Source of the DNA: Geomicrobium halophilum
GTDB taxonomy: Bacteria > Bacillota > Bacilli > Bacillales > Marinococcaceae
Assembly: GCF_014207655.1 (NCBI RefSeq)
Contig: NZ_JACHHJ010000001.1
Span: 434,001 to 498,000 of the forward strand
Reading direction: 5' to 3'
Length of the DNA: 64,000 bases
The position numbers and the translations under genes are program-made. Below, piece after piece: positions 45,815 through 54,920 of this stretch. How positions within the stretch are numbered: the first letter of the stretch is position 1; each line of letters begins with the position of its first letter. The notes beneath the pieces are model-generated. The model saw only the letters and a program-made list of their open reading frames with translations. It did no database searches and was not told the origin of the DNA.

Positions 45815-46747
45815 ATGAACATTGATGCAACGATGAAAGAAGTTCTCCAGTACGCTGATATGAACGTTGGTCTTGACGACGTTAAACGAACGCCTCATTT
45901 GCTTCGCGAAGGTATGCGGAAAAGTTTAGAACAGATGCCAAACGGCGAATCTGTGGATCGGGTTGAAGACCACACACTTGCATTGAAGGGCAGGAATATC
46001 CCTATTCGGATGTATCGCCAAGCTTCTGAGGAACCGTTACCAGCTATTATTTTCTATCATGGTGGTGGATTTGTGATAGGCGATATTTATACTCACGATT
46101 CGGTGTGTCGTTCGATTGCCAATCGCGTGAAAGCAGCAGTCATCTCTGTTGACTATCGACTAGCTCCAGAGCATCCATTCCCAGCAGCGGTAAATGATGC
46201 GTATGATTCTTTTGTGTGGATTTCTGAGCACGCGAACGAGTTAGGAATTATTAAAGAAAAAATTGCTGTTGCAGGAGACAGTGCTGGGGGGAACTTAGCG
46301 GCTGTTACAACTGTAAAATCCATTGAAAGCAGTGAACCTTCCGTGTACTTTCAGCTGCTGATTTACCCGTCTGTAGGGAATGAAGAAAACAGACCAGCTT
46401 CCCATAGAGATAATGAAAAGGGACCTGTTTTAACACCTGAATTAATGAAATGGTTTTTTCGACAGTATATAACACCGGAAACTGATCCACGAAATCCCGA
46501 TGTATCACCATTGTTTTCGCCCCTTTTAGCAAAGCTTCCTAAAACCCATATTGTCACCGCCAAGTATGATCCTCTTCTTGATAGTGGTAAAGATTATGCC
46601 AGGAAGTTACAGGAATTAGGCGTAGACGTTTCCTATAAGATGGAAGAAGATATGCCCCATGGATTTGTTAATTTTCACCAGGTTGTTCCACGAGCCCAAG
46701 AAAGCTTAGATGAAATGTGCGCTGAGTTGAGAAAAAGCTTAACCTAG
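45815..46747 (+). CDS. Hormone-sensitive-lipase-family esterase
   Basis: This is an alpha/beta hydrolase of the HSL (family IV) carboxylesterases. The oxyanion motif is IIFYHGGGFVIGDIYTH, the nucleophile Ser is in AVAGDSAGGNLAAV, the acid is in AKYDPLLDSG, and the His is in MPHGFVNFH. DYRLAPEHPFPAAVND is also family-typical. At 310 residues it is normal length and has no signal peptide, so it is cytoplasmic. I choose ATG 45815, behind GGGGAG; an in-frame start at 45788 is less well placed. Confidence 0.92.
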   Translation: MNIDATMKEVLQYADMNVGLDDVKRTPHLLREGMRKSLEQMPNGESVDRVEDHTLALKGRNIPIRMYRQASEEPLPAIIFYHGGGFVIGDIYTHDSVCRSIANRVKAAVISVDYRLAPEHPFPAAVNDAYDSFVWISEHANELGIIKEKIAVAGDSAGGNLAAVTTVKSIESSEPSVYFQLLIYPSVGNEENRPASHRDNEKGPVLTPELMKWFFRQYITPETDPRNPDVSPLFSPLLAKLPKTHIVTAKYDPLLDSGKDYARKLQELGVDVSYKMEEDMPHGFVNFHQVVPRAQESLDEMCAELRKSLT

Positions 46748-46794
46748 TCTTCCTTTTTAACAACCTTCAGGTTTGATAAAGTAAAAGAAAGATT

Positions 46795-46925
46795 TTATCC
46801 CGGTGGTAAGCGCTCGTAAAACCCCCGCTTCAACCCCGTAAGAGGGAGTTTTACGGGCGACTAACACCCTGATTCGTTCAACTAACCATCAGAAGGGATG
46901 AAGAACCCCCCTCTGATGGACGTTT
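46795..46925. mobile_element. Double-hairpin element, possible small-transposon remnant
   Basis: Two large hairpins occur in tandem: CGCTCGTAAAAC with GTTTTACGGGCG (46807-46859), then CCATCAGA with TCTGATGG (46887-46920). Both contain C- and G-rich internal strands, and the linker is ACACCCTGATTCGTTCAACT. The arrangement resembles non-autonomous palindromic elements or the non-coding RNA end of IS200/IS605-type elements. No tnpA or tnpB gene is present. The assignment is inference. Confidence 0.4.
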
Positions 46926-46950
46926 CATTTTATGAAAGGAGGCCTTTGAA

Positions 46951-47679
46951 ATGAAAATGGCATTTATTTCGGACATTCATGGGAATGCGGTTGCCTTAGA
47001 CGCCGTGTTAGCCGATATTGAGAAACATAATGTGCAAAGTATTGCTGTAATGGGGGATATATGTTTTCGAGGTCCTGAGCCCAAAAAAGCATTGGATCGA
47101 ATCCGTTCATTAGACAGTCCGGTACTAAAAGGGAATGCTGACGAATGGATGGTACGAGGGGTAAAAGAAGGAGAGGTCCCTGATCAGGCACTCGCTATGA
47201 TGAATAACGAACGGGACTGGTCCGTATCTCAAATGGATGAAAACGACTTGAATTACCTTAAGGAACTCCCTACGCAGTTTCATTGGGAGTTAAACTCACA
47301 CTTGAAATTGCACACTTTCCATGCTACACCTGATAGCTTATTCCAAGTGGTTCTTCCGCATGCTGAGCCGGCCCATATAAGAGAAACGATCTTCAGTCAA
47401 AAAGAAGCAGATTTATACTTATACGCCCATATTCACCTGCCATATGTACGCTACATCGATGGAAAGTGTGTGGCAAACCTGGGTAGTGTTGGCTTGCCCT
47501 TTGATGGACAAACGAAAGCTTCCTATCTTTTAGTAGAAATAGAAGAGGATCGCTATCGAGTAAGCATTGAGAGAGTCCCTTATGATGTACAAAAAGTCGT
47601 TCAGCAATATGTAGATCAGGATTATCCGAATACAGACGTAATGAGCAAGGTGATTCAGGAAGCGCGCCCCCCTTCTTAA
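46951..47679 (+). CDS. Metallophosphoesterase (YfcE-like)
   Basis: This calcineurin-like phosphoesterase has FISDIHGNAVALDAVL (DxH motif), VMGDICFRGPEPKKAL (GD motif), VLKGNADEWMVRG (GNxD), and a late HIHLPYVRYIDGK (GHxH-like) followed by NLGSVGLPFDG. The order and length (242 residues) fit the PP-protein-like YfcE/MJ0936 phosphodiesterase group. The substrate is unknown. ATG 46951 follows AAAGGAGGCC. Directly upstream is the double-hairpin element, which may affect expression. Confidence 0.88.
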   Translation: MKMAFISDIHGNAVALDAVLADIEKHNVQSIAVMGDICFRGPEPKKALDRIRSLDSPVLKGNADEWMVRGVKEGEVPDQALAMMNNERDWSVSQMDENDLNYLKELPTQFHWELNSHLKLHTFHATPDSLFQVVLPHAEPAHIRETIFSQKEADLYLYAHIHLPYVRYIDGKCVANLGSVGLPFDGQTKASYLLVEIEEDRYRVSIERVPYDVQKVVQQYVDQDYPNTDVMSKVIQEARPPS

Positions 47680-47718
47680 AGAGGGGAAAAGCCTTTGGAG
47701 AGGGTTCAGGTATGTAGG

Positions 47719-47758
47719 GGCCCCGCATGGTTGGGCTACAATTATGCGGGGTTTATAT
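47719..47758. terminator. Terminator between convergent genes
   Basis: CCCCGCAT and ATGCGGGG arms are followed by TTT. It lies between the metallophosphoesterase and acetamidase/formamidase genes. Confidence 0.7.
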
Positions 47759-47762
47759 CGTC

Positions 47763-48671
47763 TTAATTAAACGTATCAATTCCGAGCCCCTCAAGTACTT
47801 CGTGATTGATAAAGCAGCGGCAGGTTTTTAAGGGATCGACGACCTGACTGATTTCAAGGGATCCTGCAGCACTTAACACCATTGTGGTTTCTTCGATTGT
47901 TAAATCAGGCTGCAAGGAGATTAACAATTCTACCATTTCTTCAACGGCAGCGGTAGCTGCTTCGTCAAGCGTCTTTTTTGACACGAGGGTCGCGATCCCT
48001 TCTTTATTTTCTAAAAGAGGGTAGTTTAATTGAAAACGTTGATGTGCGTCTACATTGACGGTAATATCAGCAGATACCTCAACACCGGATACACATACTT
48101 CCCCGTCCCCCATGGCTGCATGGACATCACCCATTGCTAGTAGAGCCCCTTCTTGAAAAACAGGAAAATGTACGGTTGCGCCCTCTGTGATTAATCGTGT
48201 ATCCATGTTTCCCCCATGAGCATCCGGCGTGCCACATGGCACGCCTTCATTTGCAGGGGCTACACCAATGACACCGATCATGGGGTGCACTGGAATTGTT
48301 AGTGTATCATTAAGATGGACATTATTGTTTGCGATCTTGACCTTCTTAATTGAAAACCCTTCCAGCCGATGCCCCATGGCTCCAAGCTCTTCCCCTGTCA
48401 CAATTGTCCCTTCGTCCTGAAAGAGGATACGTTCAATATCCACTTGCAAAATATCCCCTGGCTTTGTGCCCTTCACATAAAGCGGTCCTGTCGCAGGATT
48501 TACCTTTTCCCAATCAATTGTTGTCATTTCGCTATCCTCGGAGGTGATTTGATTCAAAAACGCATCGTATGTCTGGAACTGGACATTTGCACCCTGTAGG
48601 GTACTTAAAGCCGGTGGATGAGCCTTGTTCATGTCAAATATGTAATGTTCACGTCCGATACGATCAGTCAT
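47763..48671 (-). CDS. Acetamidase/formamidase family amidohydrolase
   Basis: This is an FmdA/AmdA-family enzyme that hydrolyses formamide or acetamide (or another short amide) to the acid and ammonia. Visible motifs are NPATGPLYVKGTKPGDIL, IPVHPMIGVIGVAP, PCGTPDAHGGNMDTRLITEG, and LLAMGDVHAAMGDGEVCVSGV, where His and Asp metal ligands are expected. At 302 residues it is the short bacterial form. ATG 48671 is behind AAGGGGTAACC. It stands alone, and its substrate is not determined by context. Confidence 0.92.
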   Translation of the reverse strand: MTDRIGREHYIFDMNKAHPPALSTLQGANVQFQTYDAFLNQITSEDSEMTTIDWEKVNPATGPLYVKGTKPGDILQVDIERILFQDEGTIVTGEELGAMGHRLEGFSIKKVKIANNNVHLNDTLTIPVHPMIGVIGVAPANEGVPCGTPDAHGGNMDTRLITEGATVHFPVFQEGALLAMGDVHAAMGDGEVCVSGVEVSADITVNVDAHQRFQLNYPLLENKEGIATLVSKKTLDEAATAAVEEMVELLISLQPDLTIEETTMVLSAAGSLEISQVVDPLKTCRCFINHEVLEGLGIDTFN

Positions 48672-49406
48672 GTCTTGGTTACCCCTTTCTATGTTTGTTC
48701 ATATTTTACCGAAATTCTCTGAATAAATAAAGTGAGAGAGGGGGCAAGTGTATTGACATACTAGTGCACAATGGCTGAATCAGCCTCTCACGCCAATGAT
48801 TGTTACATAAACAATTCTCACTTCATCATTTAGAAAAATACCCTTCATGACACCTCATATTGACCCATTTTCGATATTTATGGTGCCATGAGTCGTCTAT
48901 GACATCTTTTTTGATCAATGATTCCTCTAAGTGATGTCATGAAACCAATTTTTACGTTTATTGTTAAATTACTCCTTGCAGAGCATCTCATCATATCGCC
49001 CAGTCATTCATTGAATCTACAAGGAGGCCCACTTCCAATGGTGACCTTTTATTTCAGACGCTCTGCACTAGTGCAATGTTTGAAAAGTCCTTGGGCGAAT
49101 GATCGAGCGCGAGTGAAACGGGATTCGGCGCGGATGGTGGTTTTTTCGGCGCAGCAACACGTTTATTCGGCGCACGACCTAGATGATTCAGCGCACCGGG
49201 CATCTTATTCAGCGTTTGAGGAACTTTTTCGGCGCGGCGCGGAGAACTAGCTTCAACCCCCAAGATGTCAGCGAGTAAATTAGAAAAGTAGTTGATATAT
49301 TTATTAAAAAAAATTTCTTGTAAAATATGTTTATATGAAATATTATTTAACAAGGATTTCTATTAATGAAACCGCTTCATTTTTTCTCGCTGAAAGGGGC
49401 TATATT
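48672..49406. other. 735-base gene-poor region upstream of the GntP gene
   Basis: No supported gene lies here. It contains the palindrome TGCACTAGTGCA at 49064-49075, a related ACTAGTGCACAATG at 48760, and the 21-bp periodic array at 49103-49235. The open frames crossing the array (48918-49250 plus, 49054-49353 minus) lack ribosome binding sites and known domains. A promoter for the permease gene is expected but was not identified. Confidence 0.6.
49103..49235. repeat. 21-bp periodic array of TTCGGCGC
   Basis: The octamer TTCGGCGC or a one-base variant occurs at 49124, 49145, 49166, 49187, 49208 and 49228, with a degenerate TCGAGCGC at 49103. The spacing is 21, 21, 21, 21, 21 and 20 bases. 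Only the octamer is conserved; the 13-base spacers differ from each other. Confidence 0.8.
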
Positions 49407-50759
49407 ATGACGACTTCCGCACCATGGTTAATTACGGTAGCCGTTTTGGGTGTTGTTGTTTTACTATTTCTTGTGATGCAAACCAAGCTTCAAGCTTTTA
49501 TTGCATTGTTAATCGTCAGTTTTCTTGTCGGTATTGCCGTTGGAATGCCACCAATGGAAATCATTGAAACTGTTGAAGAAGGGATGGGCGGCACACTCGG
49601 ATTTATTGCGGTGATCATCGGGTTAGGGGCCATGTTTGGTGAGATGATCCGTGTATCAGGTGGAGCTGACCGTTTAGCTTATACCTTGGTCAATAAATTC
49701 GGTGAAAAAAATTCTAGTTGGGCTCTGGTATTGACAGGTTTCATTGTTTCGATCCCAGTGTTTCTGGATGTGGCATTGATACTTCTTATTCCCGTTATTT
49801 ACAGCCTAGTTCAGAAAACGGGCCGATCTTTGCTCTATTATGGGATTCCCTTAGTAGCTGGACTTGCTGTTACCCATAGTTTTATCCCGCCAACCCCTGG
49901 TCCGATATCAGTTGCCTCTATTATTGGTGCTGATTTAGGGTGGGTCATCTTATTTGGTGTAATTGCTGGTATCCCTGCTGCAGCTCTTGGTGGTCCGATC
50001 TTCGGGAAATACATTGCTAAGAAAATCGATGTTGGAGTTCCGGAGTATATGCTTCAACAAGTAGAAGAAACCAAATACGAACATGAACTTCCGAGTTTCG
50101 CAAGCGTTGTTTCTGTTATCACCCTTCCGCTGGTTCTGATTTTGATCAATACGACTTCAGATTTGGTACTAGAGGATGGAAGCACCTTACAGGAAGTGCT
50201 AACGTTCATTGGGCACCCGTTTGTGGCACTTACCGCAGCGGCATTGCTTGCGTTTTATATATTTGGAACACGTCGGGGATATACTCGTAAAGAAATTCAG
50301 CAGATCACGACAAAAGGATTGGAGCCTGCGGGCATTATCATTCTAGTAACAGGTGCGGGGGGCGTTTTTGGTGAAATGCTGATTCAGTCCGGTGTCGGTG
50401 ATGTGCTTGCGGAAACGATGCAGGGCATCCAGATGCCAATGATTGTATTTGCTTTTATTGTAGCAATGCTTGTCCGAGTCGCGCAGGGCTCTGCAACAGT
50501 TTCTATGATCACTGCTGCTGGATTAGTAGCACCCCTGATTGAAGTGTATGGAGCGAGCGAGCCTATGCTTGGTTTACTTGTGATCGCGATTGCCTCTGGT
50601 GCAACGGTCTTTTCCCACGTTAATGATTCAGGATTCTGGCTCGTTAACCGCTATTTCGGTCTAACTGAAAAACAGACACTACAGTCTTGGACAGTGATGG
50701 AAACGATTATCGGTTTTGTAGGGTTTGGTGTCGCACTGTTGTTTAGCTTTTTCGTGTAG
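49407..50759 (+). CDS. GntP-family gluconate/aldonate permease
   Basis: This membrane permease of the GntP family takes up gluconate or related sugar acids with protons. About 12-14 helices are predicted. Family segments are EEGMGGTLGFIAVIIGLGAM, IPVFLDVALILLIPVIYSLV, THSFIPPTPGPISVASIIGA, RVAQGSATVSMITAAGLVAP, and ATVFSHVNDSGFWLVNRYFG. I choose ATG 49407, preceded by GAAAGGGGC; the in-frame ATG at 49335 has no ribosome binding site. dgoD follows 24 bases later, so the likely substrate is D-galactonate or a similar aldonate (inference from the neighbour). Confidence 0.93.
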   Translation: MTTSAPWLITVAVLGVVVLLFLVMQTKLQAFIALLIVSFLVGIAVGMPPMEIIETVEEGMGGTLGFIAVIIGLGAMFGEMIRVSGGADRLAYTLVNKFGEKNSSWALVLTGFIVSIPVFLDVALILLIPVIYSLVQKTGRSLLYYGIPLVAGLAVTHSFIPPTPGPISVASIIGADLGWVILFGVIAGIPAAALGGPIFGKYIAKKIDVGVPEYMLQQVEETKYEHELPSFASVVSVITLPLVLILINTTSDLVLEDGSTLQEVLTFIGHPFVALTAAALLAFYIFGTRRGYTRKEIQQITTKGLEPAGIIILVTGAGGVFGEMLIQSGVGDVLAETMQGIQMPMIVFAFIVAMLVRVAQGSATVSMITAAGLVAPLIEVYGASEPMLGLLVIAIASGATVFSHVNDSGFWLVNRYFGLTEKQTLQSWTVMETIIGFVGFGVALLFSFFV

Positions 50760-50783
50760 CATAACTGGAAAGGATGAAGCTTG

Positions 50784-51932
50784 ATGAAAATTACGTCATA
50801 TGAATTATTTCAGGTGCCGCCTCGCTGGTTGTTTCTAAAAGTAGAAACGGATGAAGGAGTGACCGGTTGGGGAGAGCCAGTGATCGAGGGAAAAGCATAT
50901 ACGGTGAAAGCTGCGGTCGAAGAATTGATGGAAACGATGATTGACAGCAACCCGTTGCACATCGAAGACCATTGGAACAAACTGTATCGATCGGGTTTCT
51001 ACCGGGGAGGCCCGATTCTCATGAGTGCGCTGGCAGGGATTGATCAGGCACTATGGGACATTAAAGGAAAATATTACGGAGCCCCGATTCATGAGCTTAT
51101 GGGCGGTGCCTGCCGTGACAAAATAAAGGTTTATTCCTGGATTGGCGGCGATCGTCCAGCTGATGTGGGAAAAGCGGCAAAAGAAGCGGTTTCGAAAGGC
51201 TTTAAAGCGATTAAAATGAACGCGACCGAAGAGATGCAGTATGTCGATAGCTTTGACAAAGTCGAGGTCGCAGCAGAACGGGTCGCTGCGGTGCGGGAAG
51301 CCGTAGGAAAATCCGTCGGTATAGGGATAGATTTTCACGGACGGGTTCACCGTCCCATGGCTGGGTTACTGACGAAGGAAATTGAGCCTTATCATCCTAT
51401 GTTTATCGAAGAACCGGTACTTCCGGAAAACCAAGAAGCTCTTCGGGAGCTCTCTTATCAGACGCCCATACCTATCGCATTGGGTGAGCGAATGTATTCT
51501 CGCTGGGACTTTAAGCAAGTGTTAAAGGACGGAACCGTTTCAATCATTCAACCCGACCTTTCTCATGCAGGCGGAATTACAGAAGTGAAAAAAATAGCGT
51601 CAATGGCAGAAGCATATGATGTAGCACTTGCACCGCATTGCCCGCTTGGACCCATCTCACTTGCTGCCTGTCTCCAGGTTGATGCCACGTCCCACAATGC
51701 TTTTATTCAGGAACAAAGTCTTGGCATCCATTATAACCAGACGAATGACCTTCTTGATTACCTTGTTGATCATCGGATTTTCTCTTACGAGGATGGCCAT
51801 GTTGATATTCCGGCGGGTCCGGGACTAGGCATTGATATTAATGAAGACTACGTCCGGGAACAGGATAAAATCGGACATCAATGGAAAAATCCTATCTGGC
51901 GTCACAAGGACGGAAGTATTGCTGAGTGGTAA
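50784..51932 (+). CDS. dgoD: D-galactonate dehydratase
   Basis: This is an enolase-superfamily sugar-acid dehydratase that converts D-galactonate to 2-keto-3-deoxygalactonate. It closely follows the E. coli DgoD pattern: [53 protein letters not shown], the metal ligands in [16 protein letters not shown] and [11 protein letters not shown], the His in LSHAGGITE, and [13 protein letters not shown]. At 382 residues it is full length. I choose ATG 50784, behind AAAGGATG. The next pathway genes (KDGal kinase and aldolase) are not in this window. Confidence 0.94.
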   Translation: MKITSYELFQVPPRWLFLKVETDEGVTGWGEPVIEGKAYTVKAAVEELMETMIDSNPLHIEDHWNKLYRSGFYRGGPILMSALAGIDQALWDIKGKYYGAPIHELMGGACRDKIKVYSWIGGDRPADVGKAAKEAVSKGFKAIKMNATEEMQYVDSFDKVEVAAERVAAVREAVGKSVGIGIDFHGRVHRPMAGLLTKEIEPYHPMFIEEPVLPENQEALRELSYQTPIPIALGERMYSRWDFKQVLKDGTVSIIQPDLSHAGGITEVKKIASMAEAYDVALAPHCPLGPISLAACLQVDATSHNAFIQEQSLGIHYNQTNDLLDYLVDHRIFSYEDGHVDIPAGPGLGIDINEDYVREQDKIGHQWKNPIWRHKDGSIAEW

Positions 51933-51941
51933 ATGATTGAT

Positions 51942-51979
51942 CGAGCATCCTCTACAGTGTAGGGGGCTCTTTTTTATTT
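51942..51979 (+). terminator. Terminator of the GntP-dgoD operon
   Basis: AGCATCCTCTACA and TGTAGGGGGCT arms are followed by six T. Confidence 0.8.
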
Positions 51980-52006
51980 GAATATAGATCGTATGTTCGC
52001 TATAAT
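51978..52006 (+). promoter_or_regulatory. dinB promoter with an embedded LexA-like box
   Basis: TTGAAT (51978-51983) and TATAAT (52001-52006) are exactly 17 bases apart. The spacer holds GATCGTATGTTC at 51987-51998, one base off the Bacillus LexA/DinR core GAACNNNNGTTC. LexA bound there would block RNA polymerase, giving SOS control. Confidence 0.7.
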
Positions 52007-52044
52007 GTAGTCAAGACTACATCGATTAGAAAGGAAAAGCGGAC

Positions 52045-53154
52045 GTGCCTAATCAAGAGTTTCAACTGCCTGAACCCTATCGAGATACGTCGCGTAAAAT
52101 CATTCATATTGATATGGATGCTTTCTTTTCTTCCGTTGAAGAGCGGGACAATCCATCTTTAAAAGGGAAGCCGGTAATTATCGCAAAACATCCGAAAAAG
52201 ACCGGAGGTAAAGGGATTGTATCAACGGCAAATTATGAAGCAAGAAAATACGGTGTGCACTCGGCGATGAGTGCCTATAAAGCGTACGAGTTATGCCCGA
52301 ACGGTATTTTTATAGATGGTAATTATCCTGCGTACAGAGAAGCTTCCCATCAAATTAGAGAGATTATGCAAAGGTACACGACATTGGTTGAACCGGTATC
52401 GATCGATGAAGCTTATTTGGATGTAACTCATAACAAAAAAGAAATTCCTAGTGGAACGATTATTGCAAAACAAATTCAAAAAGATATTTGGAATGAAACA
52501 AGACTGACAAGCTCTGCCGGGGTTTCCTATAATAAGTTCATCGCCAAAATTGCATCTGATATGGATAAGCCAGCTGGTCTAACTGTCATCCCTCCAGAAG
52601 AGGCACTTTCGTTTTTAAGGCAACTTTCTATTGAAAAGTTCCATGGGGTGGGACCGAAAACAGCTGAGAAAATGCACCGATTAAACATCTTCTCAGGTGA
52701 AGACTTGTACCAGATGGAACAGATGGATCTCATTTCAAATTTCGGGAAGGCAGGGATTTCATATTATAATCGAGTTCGAGGCATTGATAATAAACCTTTA
52801 TGTATGAAAAGAGAACGAAAATCTGTCGGCAAGGAGCATACGTATTTTAATAACCTTACGACAGACCAAGAAGTATTAGACGAGCTTTGGCAGTTAGCCA
52901 AAGAAGTGGTTCGCTCATTGCAGCGTGTACAAAAACATGGAAAGACAGTGATCATGAAAATCCGATACCGCTCCTTCGAAACGGTAACGAAACGCATGAG
53001 CGTTCCCTATTACTTAGACGAACCTGAGGAGATCTTTAATCAGGCGGCAAGCCTTTGGGAAGAAGTCGGCACCATCGAAAAGGGCGTGAGGTTGTTAGGT
53101 ATCACGATCACAAACCTGGATCCTATTGAATATAAGCCGATTACATTATTCTGA
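52045..53154 (+). CDS. dinB: DNA polymerase IV (Y family)
   Basis: This error-prone translesion polymerase has IIHIDMDAFFSSVEERDNPS (first catalytic Asp, palm), KGIVSTANYEARKYGVHSAM, and YTTLVEPVSIDEAYLDVTHN with the catalytic Asp-Glu pair. The thumb helix-hairpin-helix is FHGVGPKTAEKMHRLNI, and the little-finger domain follows. At 369 residues it is shorter than most DinB (about 410), and an obvious C-terminal clamp-binding tail is not visible beyond PIEYKPITLF. GTG 52045 sits after AAAGGAAAAGCGG. It is monocistronic, with a LexA-like site in its promoter. Confidence 0.93.
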   Translation: MPNQEFQLPEPYRDTSRKIIHIDMDAFFSSVEERDNPSLKGKPVIIAKHPKKTGGKGIVSTANYEARKYGVHSAMSAYKAYELCPNGIFIDGNYPAYREASHQIREIMQRYTTLVEPVSIDEAYLDVTHNKKEIPSGTIIAKQIQKDIWNETRLTSSAGVSYNKFIAKIASDMDKPAGLTVIPPEEALSFLRQLSIEKFHGVGPKTAEKMHRLNIFSGEDLYQMEQMDLISNFGKAGISYYNRVRGIDNKPLCMKRERKSVGKEHTYFNNLTTDQEVLDELWQLAKEVVRSLQRVQKHGKTVIMKIRYRSFETVTKRMSVPYYLDEPEEIFNQAASLWEEVGTIEKGVRLLGITITNLDPIEYKPITLF

Positions 53155-53183
53155 ATGGGTAATGGACAAGTCTCGCCAACAGT

Positions 53184-53939
53184 CTATACTACATCCCGAT
53201 ATTGAAAAATCAGATGAGCGAGGAGCAGAAACACGACGGCGTGAATACCGATAAAACCAACGGAAAGCCAGATGTTTTCAAATGGAGGCCCTCCACCCAT
53301 ACCGGCGTAGTTTTGATACACATCTAAATGGGTGAGTACGAGCCAGTGGGACCAGTCGTATAACATAGCTATTGCACCAATAATATTTCCAAAAAAATAC
53401 GGGAAAAAAGTAATAACGAGTGTAAGAGCAGTGCTCCTTGTTAAAACAGCCATCAGCGTTGCCAAACTTATGTAGAAAACGAGCCTGGGTAGTTGATAAA
53501 GTGCAAGTATGAACGCTTCATAAATCATAGCAAAGAATGATTCACCGGAAGTAAAATAGACCTGATCAATCACTAACAGCGCGATGGTCAGAATGAAGAT
53601 TAGAGCTGTTGCGATTAACATCGTAATCAACCATTTGGAGAGCAATAACTGCTCTCTCGGAACCGGACGGATCAACTGCTGTTTCATGGTGCCATTTCCG
53701 TATTCACCGGCAATTGCGGTGGTTACAAGTACGACGGTGTACAGGTTTATGAAAACGTTGAGCGAAACAAGACCAGGTTCAACGAACTCCATTGGTCCAA
53801 TGGAAAATCGCCCGACTGAATGTATAACCGCAGCAAATGCCCATCCTAATATAAGAAAAACGAACATCGCGATAAGAAACATCCATATTTTCCGACCGTA
53901 CCATGCTTTAACCCACTCATTCTGCAGTAGCCCATTCAT
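53184..53939 (-). CDS. ABC-2 type transporter permease
   Basis: This is the membrane subunit of an ABC-2 exporter, with six predicted helices: MFLIAMFVFLILGWAFAAVI, LNVFINLYTVVLVTTAIAGE, LLSKWLITMLIATALIFILT, LPRLVFYISLATLMAVL, ALTLVITFFPYFFGNIIGAI, and IWLSVGFIGIHAVVFLLLAH. The motif GEYGNGTMKQQLIRPVPREQ is typical of the bacitracin/lantibiotic-type group. It overlaps the upstream ATPase gene by four bases (ATGA). The exported substrate is unknown. Confidence 0.88.
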   Translation of the reverse strand: MNGLLQNEWVKAWYGRKIWMFLIAMFVFLILGWAFAAVIHSVGRFSIGPMEFVEPGLVSLNVFINLYTVVLVTTAIAGEYGNGTMKQQLIRPVPREQLLLSKWLITMLIATALIFILTIALLVIDQVYFTSGESFFAMIYEAFILALYQLPRLVFYISLATLMAVLTRSTALTLVITFFPYFFGNIIGAIAMLYDWSHWLVLTHLDVYQNYAGMGGGPPFENIWLSVGFIGIHAVVFLLLAHLIFQYRDVV

Positions 53940-54868
53940 TTTATGCCTCCCTTTTCCCTTGTAAGAGAGAAGTAGGCGTCTTCTAGTCTTCGTTTATAGG
54001 AAAAAGCATATACGGAGATATTGGCGTTAGCCAGTGCTCTCGTTATTTTTGGAAGAGTATTGTATGTTTGTGAAGTTAACTCCAGGTATTGATCGGTGTC
54101 CATGACTTCACCGAAAGAAGAAAGAACGCTTATCGCTTCCGCTTTTGGTTCAGCTTCAATCACTACAGTCAACTCATCTTTATTTTTACCAGTCATATGC
54201 ATGTCCAATTCACCCATAACGGACCCTTCCTTAATGACAATCGCCCGGTCGCAAAGAATTTCTACTTCGCTTAACTGGTGACTGGATACCAGTAATGTGA
54301 CACCGTCTTCTTTCGCAAGCTTCTGTAAATCGTTTCGAAGCTGGCGGATTCCGTTGGGATCAAGACCGTTCGTAGGCTCATCTAAAATAAGAACGGAAGG
54401 GTGGTGTAAAATAGAAACAGCGATCCCCAACCGTTGTTTCATCCCGAGAGAATAGGCTTTAACCTTTTTGTGAATCGCGTGTTCCAGATCTACGAGTTTG
54501 ACGACTTCGTTGATCCGAGATTGGTCAATCGCATCCACACCTAAATTTGCAAATTGTTTAAGGTTTTGTTCGCCGCTTAAATATTCAAATAACCCAGGAT
54601 TTTCGACGATGGCCCCAAGGTTTTTCAAGGCTTTCTCCCGGTTGGTTTTTGTGTTATACCCGTTAATCGTGATCTCTCCATGATCAGCTGCAACTAAGGT
54701 ACCGATCATTCGAATGGTTGTTGTTTTACCTGAACCGTTTGGGCCAAGGAAGCCATAGATTTTTCCACGTTCTAGTTTGAATGACATGTTTGAAATGATT
54801 GCTTGATCAGAAATTCTTTTGTTAAGCCCTTCAACAATGAGAGGGTGATCGTTGTGATTAACGCACAC
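53936..54868 (-). CDS. ABC transporter ATP-binding protein
   Basis: This is the ATPase partner of the 53.2-kb permease, similar to BcrA-type exporters. Visible are Walker A FLGPNGSGKTTTIRMIG, signature YSLGMKQRLGIA, Walker B LILDEPTNGLDPNGI, and the switch His in LVSSHQLSEVE. I choose GTG 54868, with AAAAAGGAG upstream; the longer open frame to 55102 overlaps the YaiI-family gene. Its C-terminal 90 residues form the usual regulatory extension. The pair could export an antimicrobial peptide or drug, but nothing adjacent shows which. Confidence 0.9.
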   Translation of the reverse strand: MCVNHNDHPLIVEGLNKRISDQAIISNMSFKLERGKIYGFLGPNGSGKTTTIRMIGTLVAADHGEITINGYNTKTNREKALKNLGAIVENPGLFEYLSGEQNLKQFANLGVDAIDQSRINEVVKLVDLEHAIHKKVKAYSLGMKQRLGIAVSILHHPSVLILDEPTNGLDPNGIRQLRNDLQKLAKEDGVTLLVSSHQLSEVEILCDRAIVIKEGSVMGELDMHMTGKNKDELTVVIEAEPKAEAISVLSSFGEVMDTDQYLELTSQTYNTLPKITRALANANISVYAFSYKRRLEDAYFSLTREKGGIK

Positions 54869-54920
54869 GATGATCTTCTCCTTTTTCGATGAGGATAGAT
54901 TCGACAGGATAGGAAGTAAC

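Noticed and set aside
49103-49235. CRISPR array
   Set aside because: The repeats are only eight bases with 13-base spacers, there are no cas genes, and the copies vary.
48918-49353. Two overlapping open frames crossing the 21-bp array
   Set aside because: Neither has a ribosome binding site or a recognisable domain. Openness on both strands follows from a stop-poor repeat with a period divisible by three.
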